Shown piece by piece: positions 8,169-13,273 of a stretch of 13,273 nucleotides of DNA. The position numbers and the translations under genes were made by a program. The notes under the pieces are model-generated. The model was not told the origin of the DNA, ran no database searches, and saw only the letters and a list, made by a program, of their open reading frames with translations. Position 1 is the first letter of the stretch. Every line of letters begins with the position of its first letter. This DNA comes from B13-G4 sp030606805 (GTDB lineage Bacteria; Desulfobacterota; Desulfobacteria; Desulfobacterales; ETH-SRB1). The stretch lies in contig JAUWFS010000081.1 of assembly GCA_030606805.1 (NCBI GenBank), positions 1-13,273 of the forward strand, given 5' to 3'.

Positions 8169-9787
8169 TACTTAATCCTTATCTTCTCCAGGAAATAGTG
8201 ATTATTTCCACTTACCTCCAGACCTTTCATATTCTGGGGATACAAAACCACATATATCTGCCTGTAAAGAAAAATCGAAGGTGCATCTTTCATGGCTTTA
8301 CTTTCGATTTGAGAACAATATTTAACAGAATCTTTTTCATTTTTCATTTCATAAAGGGAGTTCAGCATTTCATCCACAGAATGGTTTGAAAAATGAAATA
8401 TATTCGGAACAGGAATTTTTGTAGATGAAAAAAGGTTTATCAGTATCGGTTCGGGGGAAGAGAAGACAAACTCTGCGAACATACTGAAAAGTTGGCACTC
8501 TCCTTTGATCATTCGATTAATCACGCTGCCGAAATCAAGCTTTTTTAATACTATTTTAATTCCAATGTCTGCCATCTGTGATTGAAAGATCTGCCCTATC
8601 TGTTCACTGTTGCCGATATCATGAACCAGAAGCTCCAGGGGTTCTCCCTTGTAAGCACTTTTTATTAAAAAGGCTTTTGCCTTTTCAGGATCATATAATT
8701 TTTCATCAAACGGCGGCAGATAGCCGTTTATTCCAGGTGAGACGGGGCCTCCTGTTTCCTCTGCATACCCATACAGAATGGCGCTTATCATCTCTTTTCT
8801 ATTTGTTCCCCAGAACATGGCCCGCCTTAGATTAATATCAGCAATCGATTTGTTATTGACGCCGATCAAATGGGTATTAAACGTAGGGCAGGGTTTTGCC
8901 TGGAATTTTTTCTGCAGAGACATTTTTAATGTCCCGTCCTTGTTAAAGGCCTCCGCAAACAAACAGTTAGGAAGAACCATCAAGTCGATTTTTCCCCTTT
9001 GAAGGTTAACAAATCGAGTCTGATCATTCTTGATAACGCGAAAAACGATTTTATCCAATTGCGGTTGATTATTTTTATCCCAGTAATTAGCATTCTTCTT
9101 AAGGATTATTTCTGATTCAGTTCTTGACTCCAGCATATAGGGGCCGGTGCCCACAGCTATGGAAAATCCGATTTTTTCAGCGTACTCCCTGCGATCTGCT
9201 TCAACAGGGAAAACAGAGAGCAAGGCAGTGCTTAGGCGATTGATAAAAAAACACTCCGGCCGGATCAGATCCACCTGAAGGCTGTATTTGTCAATGAGCC
9301 GCAGGCCAGTAACATGATTTTCCCTTCCCTGATTAAAATCGGCAGCACCCTTTACCGAATCGGTCAATAAAAAGGCATTGTAGGAATCTGCGGAACAGAA
9401 GCGTGTCAAACTATGCAACACATCTTTTGCAGTAACCTCCCTGGTTCCATTTTCAAAAATCGCAGACTGATGAAAAAAGACCCCTTTTCTGATATGGAAA
9501 AGCCAGGTTTTGTTATCCTTTGTCTCCCAGCTTTCCACAATACAAGGTATTACTTCGCCTTGTTCATTAAGATCAAAAAGACCCTGGAATATTTGCATAC
9601 TGACCGGAAATGTCTGTGGACTTTTGATCTTGATAGGAATCAGTCGCTCCGGCGCGGTGTCCAATCCGAAAATAAGCTTGTCGGCTTGCGCCATGGGAGC
9701 TAAGCATATAAAAAATATAAAGGCACAAATGAGGCCAACAACAACTTTGCAGCCCATTCCTGGAATACGGTAGTCCCGATTACGCAT
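8168..9787 (-). CDS. Periplasmic oligopeptide-binding protein, family 5 (DppA/OppA-like)
   Basis: A 539-residue extracytoplasmic solute-binding protein (SBP_bac_5). It has a signal peptide: a basic start, a hydrophobic core around 14-31 and a probable signal-peptidase-I site after PMAQA (35/36). There is no good lipobox, so it is probably soluble in the periplasm. Family features include GLDTAPERLIP near the mature N-terminus, WLFHIRKGVFFH (about 135-147), the V-G-T-G-P-Y-M-L segment and NLRRAMFWGTNRKEMISAIL. The length matches DppA/OppA/NikA proteins. The start at 9787 has a strong purine-rich AAGGAAAGGGGG upstream. Its gene follows the 43-residue peptide by only 28 bp, so the bound ligand may be that peptide, a processed or modified form of it, or something chelated by it; this is inference. 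Peptide binding is the family's default. Confidence 0.93.
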   Translation of the reverse strand: MRNRDYRIPGMGCKVVVGLICAFIFFICLAPMAQADKLIFGLDTAPERLIPIKIKSPQTFPVSMQIFQGLFDLNEQGEVIPCIVESWETKDNKTWLFHIRKGVFFHQSAIFENGTREVTAKDVLHSLTRFCSADSYNAFLLTDSVKGAADFNQGRENHVTGLRLIDKYSLQVDLIRPECFFINRLSTALLSVFPVEADRREYAEKIGFSIAVGTGPYMLESRTESEIILKKNANYWDKNNQPQLDKIVFRVIKNDQTRFVNLQRGKIDLMVLPNCLFAEAFNKDGTLKMSLQKKFQAKPCPTFNTHLIGVNNKSIADINLRRAMFWGTNRKEMISAILYGYAEETGGPVSPGINGYLPPFDEKLYDPEKAKAFLIKSAYKGEPLELLVHDIGNSEQIGQIFQSQMADIGIKIVLKKLDFGSVINRMIKGECQLFSMFAEFVFSSPEPILINLFSSTKIPVPNIFHFSNHSVDEMLNSLYEMKNEKDSVKYCSQIESKAMKDAPSIFLYRQIYVVLYPQNMKGLEVSGNNHYFLEKIRIK

Positions 9788-9815
9788 AATATTCCCCCTT
9801 TCCTTACTGTATGAA

Positions 9816-9947
9816 TTAATCGCTTATGTTGGTGCATTCCGCTTCCGGCACAAACCTTGGTTTTTTTACCTCATCGGTCTTGGAATCAGTATCAAAAGTC
9901 TTTCCTTTTCCGCTACTTCCGCTATTTGACATCCAGCATCTAACCAT
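9816..9947 (-). CDS. 43-residue peptide, candidate radical-SAM-modified RiPP precursor
   Basis: The small protein starts MVRCWMSNSGSSGKGKTFDT and ends PRFVPEAECTNISD. The ATG at 9947 has a textbook AAGGAG 7 nt upstream, so I prefer it to a TTG at 10016 that would add 23 residues. It is highly polar, has no signal peptide, and contains two cysteines (C4, C38), one tryptophan (W5), two phenylalanines (F18, F32) and a Gly/Ser/Lys stretch (GSSGKGK, 10-16). It lies directly downstream of a radical SAM gene and 28 bp upstream of a peptide-binding protein gene. That is the usual position of a RiPP precursor, and Cys, Trp and Phe side chains are common targets of radical SAM peptide maturases. I recognise no known precursor family, and the leader/core boundary is not obvious. 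It could instead be a small regulatory or accessory protein. Confidence 0.72.
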   Translation of the reverse strand: MVRCWMSNSGSSGKGKTFDTDSKTDEVKKPRFVPEAECTNISD

Positions 9948-10132
9948 TTTTATTCTCCTTTCTGACGAGACAATTTCAAAACGTCCCCTTTTGCCCAATA
10001 TCTGCGTCAGGCTCAAATTTTAATCCTCGAAATACTACATGTATTCCTGTGGTTAAAATTTTCGTCTTCCTTGATCTTGAACAAAATTGAACATTTTGAA
10101 ACTGCCTCTGACGACAATAATTTTATGCTCAA
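9948..10132 (-). promoter_or_regulatory. 185-nt leader upstream of the small peptide gene, possible alternative hairpins
   Basis: This is the only sizeable gap inside an otherwise packed operon. On the minus strand CGTCAG occurs at 10113-10108 and again at 9967-9962, the latter just upstream of the AAGGAG. A single CTGACG at 10010-10005 could pair with either. That would allow mutually exclusive hairpins, one of them next to the ribosome binding site. There is also a short AATAC-ATGTA-GTATT inverted repeat at 10031-10045. I see no sigma-54-like promoter and no terminator here. A processing site or translational control element is possible; the pairing is only 6 bp, so confidence is low. Confidence 0.3.
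9955..9960 (-). promoter_or_regulatory. Strong ribosome binding site of the small peptide gene
   Basis: AAGGAG on the minus strand, 7 nt upstream of the ATG at 9947. It is among the best Shine-Dalgarno sequences in the operon. This supports the 43-codon reading and suggests the peptide is made in quantity, as expected for a substrate rather than an enzyme. Confidence 0.75.
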
Positions 10133-11269
10133 TTAGTGTCCCAATATATGTTTTTCTTGCAAAAAGTCATTTACATAAAACGAAAATGCCTGTTTATTTG
10201 TAAATGAGCTAAGTATTTCCGGTATTTTCTCAGGATTCGACACATTACCAAAGATGCATTCTTCTGGAATTTTGCCCATCGCCATAGCTTTCGGTAAAGC
10301 CACAGCCCCATCAGAATTAATTATAAGCTCCGTTATTCCCGTGAGAGAAGAAGGATAATAGGCAATATGGATTTCATTGTTGCCATTTTCCTTCATATAT
10401 TCAAGATGTCCGCCCAGAGGAACGAATTCGGCAAAAAGCCCTGGCCGGATCTGTTTAATGCCTCCGGCATATTGCGCTTCATAGATATCCATTTCTACCC
10501 AAGCATCATAATAATTCTTTGACTTTGAAATCATTGCATCAACAAAGTAAATAAAGTCTTCAATTTGGAGAGCCAAATTTGGGTCAGGATGATATCCTTC
10601 CAGCACAGCGACAGGAGTAATAAAAAAGTTCTTGAAACCCATCTTGTTTAGCAGTCCTATCATGTCAAGGACAGAGTTCATATTTATAGTGGTGAGGCAG
10701 GTAAGTATATTTACTCTGCTGATAACTCCTGAATCTTTGAGCTGCCTTAAAACCCTGATAGTCCTTTGAAATGCTCCCGCGTCATTTCGTTGAAGGTCAT
10801 GGTCTCTTTGCAGACCGTCAACAGATATATCTACCCAATCTGGCGCCAATTGTATTACTTCGTCGACAAGAGGTTCTATTGTCCTTCCATCGCAAATAAT
10901 ACCAACTTCAACATCCGGGAACTTTGTCTTGAAGCTACTTATAATACTTATGCCCTGTTCATTTAGACTCCTTCCACTAAAAACATACTTCCGCAACCCT
11001 ATGGTAATGTATAATTTTTCAAGAATTACCGTCCAATTTTCTGAGCTCAATGTTGAATTATAACTGTGATAATCAGGCGGATAAATGCAATGCCTGCAAT
11101 TGTTAGGGCAATAACTCTCTAAGATTATCTCGGCCATGCCGGGTCTGTGGTGCTTGTATATGTTTCGCAAGCCTGCAACTATATCCTCTGCCGGAATATC
11201 AGAATAGATCAGTTTTAGCCAAGCATTAATAGGCTCTTTAATAGAGCCAGCAAGCAACTCTTGAACCAT
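10133..11269 (-). CDS. Radical SAM enzyme, SPASM-like but lacking auxiliary-cluster cysteines
   Basis: A 378-residue radical SAM protein. The cluster motif C-x3-C-x2-C is CPNNCRHC (C54, C58, C61), preceded by an N-terminal extension of about 45 residues. Other family features are the FSGRS segment (98-102), equivalent to the GGEP SAM-binding motif, and DISVDGLQRDHDLQR (147-161) followed by GAFQRTIRVLRQL. The latter is typical of the PqqE/anaerobic-sulfatase-maturase group of peptide-modifying enzymes. The C-terminus keeps the SPASM outline (INSDGAVALPK, then FGNV with PEKIPEIL), but the cysteines that normally ligate auxiliary iron-sulfur clusters are gone; only C338 remains in that part. The likely substrate is the 43-residue peptide encoded next, and the chemistry cannot be predicted. 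The start at 11269 lies inside the ATPase gene (32-bp overlap), with AAGGA 11 nt upstream. No PqqD-like recognition domain is visible. Confidence 0.9.
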   Translation of the reverse strand: MVQELLAGSIKEPINAWLKLIYSDIPAEDIVAGLRNIYKHHRPGMAEIILESYCPNNCRHCIYPPDYHSYNSTLSSENWTVILEKLYITIGLRKYVFSGRSLNEQGISIISSFKTKFPDVEVGIICDGRTIEPLVDEVIQLAPDWVDISVDGLQRDHDLQRNDAGAFQRTIRVLRQLKDSGVISRVNILTCLTTINMNSVLDMIGLLNKMGFKNFFITPVAVLEGYHPDPNLALQIEDFIYFVDAMISKSKNYYDAWVEMDIYEAQYAGGIKQIRPGLFAEFVPLGGHLEYMKENGNNEIHIAYYPSSLTGITELIINSDGAVALPKAMAMGKIPEECIFGNVSNPEKIPEILSSFTNKQAFSFYVNDFLQEKHILGH

Positions 11270-12230
11270 TTTGGTCGATGTCCTTTATTTTCGGTTCTTC
11301 TGTTATACATTTATCAAATGCTTCAGAGCAGCGTGTTCGGAACCTGCAGCCCGAAGGGATATCAACCGAACTGGGCAAATCACCCTTCAATAATGAAAAC
11401 TTTATTTTTTCCGTGGGATTGGGGATGGGAACTGCTTCCAGAAGAGCCTGAGTATATGGATGTTTAGGGGAGGAATAAAGTGTTTCAGCTTTGGATTCTT
11501 CCACGATTTTCCCGAGATACATGACAGAAATGCAGTCACACATCCTTGCCACTACCCCCATATCGTGAGAAATTAATAACATGGACATCTCAAATCTCTC
11601 ACGAAGTTCCAAGAGAAGATCCAGGATCTGAGCCTGGATTGTGACATCAAGAGCTGCTGTCGGTTCATCGGCAATCAATAGTTTTGGCTGGCAGGACAAT
11701 GCCATGGCGATCATTACGCGCTGGCACATACCACCACTTAACTGATGTGGATAATCATTGATCCGATTTTCAGGATCAGGAAGTTTCACCGTCTGAAGCA
11801 ACCTGATAACCTCATCTTCGGCCTGCTTTTTAGGCATGTGCCGGTGTAACTGAATAATGGCTCTAATCTGATTGCCGATTGTATAAAGAGGATTAAGGGC
11901 TGCCTGGGGATTTTGAAAAATCATGGCGATCTCTTTTCCACGAATACGTCTCATTTCCTGTTTTTTCAACTTTAAAAGATCATTACCATTCCATTGAACC
12001 TCTCCTCCTGAGATGAGTCCTGGTCGACTGATCAGCCTGAGCATGGAAAGTGAAGCCACTGTTTTCCCGCATCCCGATTCTCCCACGAGGCCGTGAATCT
12101 CACCTGGCCTTATGGCTAAATCTATCCCGTCAACTGCATGAAGGACATTCCCGTCCTTAAGCCTGAATTCAGTTTTCAACCCCCTTATAGTCAGCAATGG
12201 AGGGATATTTGTATCAATTTGGTTCTTCAT
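11238..12230 (-). CDS. ABC transporter ATP-binding protein, DppD/OppD type
   Basis: A 330-residue ATPase of the peptide/nickel importer family. It has Walker A GESGCGKT (50-57), Q-loop Q106, signature LSGGM (164-168), Walker B LLIADE (184-189) and switch histidine H222. The C-terminal oligopeptide-transporter extension carries PSGCRFRTRC and further cysteines (C295, C301, C308, C327), a cluster seen in DppD-like subunits. It supplies energy to the permease pair encoded further down the operon. Two oddities: it is separated from the permeases by the radical SAM, peptide and binding-protein genes, and no second ATPase (DppF/OppF) is encoded in the window. It is the first gene after the sigma-54 promoter. 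The ATG at 12230 has no clear Shine-Dalgarno. An 8-codon reading frame starting at 12240 overlaps it out of frame. Confidence 0.95.
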   Translation of the reverse strand: MKNQIDTNIPPLLTIRGLKTEFRLKDGNVLHAVDGIDLAIRPGEIHGLVGESGCGKTVASLSMLRLISRPGLISGGEVQWNGNDLLKLKKQEMRRIRGKEIAMIFQNPQAALNPLYTIGNQIRAIIQLHRHMPKKQAEDEVIRLLQTVKLPDPENRINDYPHQLSGGMCQRVMIAMALSCQPKLLIADEPTAALDVTIQAQILDLLLELRERFEMSMLLISHDMGVVARMCDCISVMYLGKIVEESKAETLYSSPKHPYTQALLEAVPIPNPTEKIKFSLLKGDLPSSVDIPSGCRFRTRCSEAFDKCITEEPKIKDIDQNGSRVACWLY

Positions 12231-12300
12231 GTGTATTCATAGTTTATTTTTTTGAGAGGATTCCCATGATTTTTTCTATTTATCACAGCCTGAACATCCT

Positions 12301-12320
12301 GTTATCCAGTCAAAGATAAC
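12301..12320. promoter_or_regulatory. Palindrome GTTATC-N8-GATAAC over the predicted transcription start
   Basis: A perfect 6-bp inverted repeat lies at 12301-12306 and 12315-12320, directly against the -12 element and covering the predicted start near 12310. Its half-site resembles the TGTTAT half-sites of the upstream palindromes but with a spacer 4 bp longer. It could be a repressor or feedback operator. Confidence 0.4.
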
Positions 12321-12337
12321 TGCAACCATAGTGCCAA
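12321..12337 (-). promoter_or_regulatory. Sigma-54 (RpoN) promoter of the operon
   Basis: On the minus strand the sequence reads TTGGCAC-TATGG-TTGCA. This matches the RpoN consensus TGGCAC-N5-TTGC(A/T) with the invariant GG and GC exactly 10 nt apart. Taking the C of GC as -12 puts the transcription start near 12310, about 80 nt before the ATG of the ATPase gene. Such promoters need an enhancer-binding AAA+ activator, and one is encoded at the far end of this same gene string. An AT-rich stretch around 12391-12403 loosely resembles an IHF site between promoter and enhancer, but with two mismatches to the consensus core. Confidence 0.88.
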
Positions 12338-12427
12338 TATTACTACGCAGGAAAAACAACAAAAAGCCCAATTATAATGAAGGGTTAAAAAATCAACCAT
12401 TATTGAACAAGCCATGATCTGTAAGGC

Positions 12428-12472
12428 TGTTATAGTCTGCTAACATATTTTGTTATGAAACTATAACAAAAT
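12428..12472. promoter_or_regulatory. Tandem palindromes, candidate enhancer (UAS) for the sigma-54 activator
   Basis: Two copies of TGTTA-N8-TAACA lie at 12428-12445 and 12451-12468. The second extends to perfect 10-bp arms (12447-12456 and 12463-12472) with the spacer GAAACT. Their centres are 23 bp apart, about two helical turns, so two dimers would sit on the same face of the DNA. Relative to the predicted start at 12310, the centres are near -126 and -149, a typical distance for NtrC-type activator sites. Assigning them to the response regulator at 396-1979 is inference from position and arrangement. Confidence 0.72.
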
Positions 12473-12754
12473 CAAGAACCGCTTCATGCTACGGAGTCAA
12501 TTCCTTTGGACGCCAAATAGTATCAGGGCTATTCCCAAGTCCCTGTCGAAGTATCCAGCACTCAACATATTTCCTTTGAGGACAAATTATATAATCTTAT
12601 ACCAGCACAATGCAGCCGAAAATATCCCGAAAATATCCCGATATTGTTACGACGGTGTACTCCTCTATCAGATTATAGGTCTGGCCTCAAATGAATTGTT
12701 CTCTAATAGGGGATATTCAACTACTAAACTTAGCGTGGAGCGGTAAGAGCTTTA
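12473..12754. other. Apparently non-coding stretch upstream of the control region
   Basis: I find no recognisable gene here on either strand. A short plus-strand reading frame (12486-12746) has no ribosome binding site and no family resemblance. A small tandem duplication of AATATCCCGA is present around 12619-12640. The stretch could be a decayed gene or element. Confidence 0.5.
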
Positions 12755-13027
12755 TTATGATCTTTTTGTGATCAGCAAGGTTCTTCCGACAGTTCCTAAA
12801 ATACGTTTGTCCTGCATTTTGTGCACCACTTCCTTAAGCCATTTTCGTATATACTGAACATCAATATCAGGATTTTTCAGGAGCACGGTTCTCGCATCCT
12901 CGATATCTCGTGGTCTGCCTGCGAAGATTTTGACGACAAAATCGATTTTTTTCCATGATAAATCAGGCAGGATTAATTGACAAAGAGAAACATTAGAATA
13001 TATAATAACCTGGGTTAAGCGGTTCAA
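12755..13027 (-). pseudogene. Truncated nucleotidyltransferase-like gene (C-terminal fragment)
   Basis: The open frame encodes 90 residues, of which about 29-66 are recognisable: DFVVKIFAGRPRDIEDARTV then LLKNPDIDVQYIRKWLKE. The block K-x-x-A-G-R-P-R-D-x-E-D-x-R, followed by an N-x-x-x-D-x-x-Y-I-R-x-W-L segment, is typical of the C-terminal half of small nucleotidyltransferase-fold proteins (AbiEii/DUF6036-like, often antitoxin- or toxin-like). The N-terminal catalytic half, which should carry the G-S and D-x-D motifs, is missing; upstream sequence in all three frames does not restore it. Instead the frame runs into the repeat-rich patch to the right. The residues after WLKE also lose resemblance. 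I read it as a remnant at the edge of a rearrangement. It is unlikely to be active. Confidence 0.55.
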
Positions 13028-13208
13028 CGTTCACGGTTCCCGGTTGAAGAGCCCTATCTCACTTATTAACAAAAGGATAATATGGCAATAAAGAAAGTTC
13101 ACCGTTCAAAGTTCATAGGTTCAAAGGTTGTCAACCCTGAACCCTGAACCCTTGTAAAGTAGGCTATAACCTTTGAACCCTGAACCTGAAACCCTGAACC
13201 TGAAACCG
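13020..13208. repeat. Patch of imperfect GGTTCAA / CCCTGAACC repeats
   Basis: The left part carries GGTTCAACGTTCACGGTTCC (13021-13040) and GTTCACCGTTCAAAGTTCA (13098-13116). The centre is a hairpin-like GGTTCAAAGGTTG (13118-13130) against CAACCCTGAACC (13132-13143). The right part holds several CCCTGAACC and CCTGAAACC units (13134-13208). The inverted relation AGGTTCAAAGGTT / AACCTTTGAACC is also present. The spacing is irregular, so this is not a CRISPR array. It looks like a dispersed low-complexity repeat family or a mobile-element scar, next to the broken nucleotidyltransferase gene. Confidence 0.6.
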
Positions 13209-13244
13209 ATCACTTTAGATACAAATGACCGGAAAGAGAGATAT

Positions 13245-13273
13245 ATGCTTAATACTGGAAACACCGTTTTGAT
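13245..13273 (+). CDS. Start of a probable isochorismatase-family hydrolase (partial)
   Basis: Only MLNTGNTVL is visible before the window ends. The ATG at 13245 has AGAGAG about 4 nt upstream. The pattern M-L-x-x-x-N-T-V-L resembles the beginning of YcaC/nicotinamidase-like isochorismatase-family hydrolases, which usually continue with a hydrophobic strand and D-x-Q-x-x-L. The call rests on nine residues, so it is tentative. It points away from the operon and appears unrelated to it. Confidence 0.35.

Noticed and set aside
9948..10016. Upstream extension of the small peptide to a TTG start, giving 66 residues
   Set aside because: The internal ATG at 9947 has a much stronger ribosome binding site (AAGGAG, 7 nt), and the extension needs a rare start codon with weak signals.
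10031..10045. AATAC-ATGTA-GTATT inverted repeat as an intrinsic terminator between the radical SAM and peptide genes
   Set aside because: The stem is five AT-rich pairs with no T-tract, too weak to terminate.
10053..10094. 13-codon frame (MFNFVQDQGRRKF) in the peptide leader as a second precursor
   Set aside because: It is very short with only a distant AGAGG upstream; there is no support beyond an ATG.
12391..12403. IHF-like site between enhancer and promoter
   Set aside because: It matches the first half of the consensus (AATCAA-N4) but misses two of the last three conserved positions; not strong enough to list as a feature.
12486..12746. 86-codon open frame on the plus strand in the gap right of the control region
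   Set aside because: There is no ribosome binding site and no family resemblance; I could not match it to a transposase or other element with any confidence.
13020..13208. Repeat patch as a CRISPR array
   Set aside because: Units are short, imperfect, irregularly spaced and in both orientations, without uniform spacers.
1..13273. tRNA, rRNA, intact insertion sequence or phage genes
   Set aside because: I saw no cloverleaf, rRNA-like segment, complete transposase or integrase anywhere in the window.

Overview
The window looks like an accessory locus in a Gram-negative, sigma-54-using bacterium with moderately low GC. The style of the genes and of the neighbouring fragments would suit a member of the Desulfobacterota (old Deltaproteobacteria), but no rRNA or housekeeping marker is present, so this is an inference. 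Nearly all of the window is one long minus-strand gene string.

Layout, read in the direction of transcription from high to low coordinates. Right flank (about 12755-13273): the start of a probable isochorismatase-family hydrolase on the plus strand, a patch of GGTTCAA-type imperfect repeats, and a truncated C-terminal piece of a nucleotidyltransferase-like gene. Control region (12231-12480): an essentially perfect sigma-54 promoter (TTGGCAC-N5-TTGCA, 12321-12337), two tandem TGTTA-N8-TAACA palindromes about 126 and 149 bp upstream of the predicted start, and a further palindrome over the start itself. Operon (12230 down to 396): DppD/OppD-type ATPase; radical SAM enzyme; 43-residue peptide; oligopeptide-binding protein; two DppB/DppC-type permeases; a 1170-residue soluble histidine-kinase-like protein; a 309-residue protein of unknown function; and a sigma-54-dependent response regulator. 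Left flank (1-395): a spacer with a palindrome, then the N-terminus of a Schlafen/AlbA_2-type ATP-binding protein.

Within the operon, genes overlap or are separated by 28 bp or less. The one exception is a 185-nt leader before the small peptide. The string therefore reads as one self-regulated unit: the promoter needs a sigma-54 activator, and the last gene encodes one.

My working model, which is inference: the radical SAM enzyme modifies the 43-residue peptide (a RiPP-like precursor), or makes a small molecule from it. The Dpp-like importer brings a peptide or peptide-derived product, or a metal complex, into the cell. The kinase has no membrane segments, so it would sense something in the cytoplasm. 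It would act with the unknown 309-residue partner on the sigma-54 regulator, which binds the tandem palindromes and drives the operon. I do not recognise this combination as a described system.
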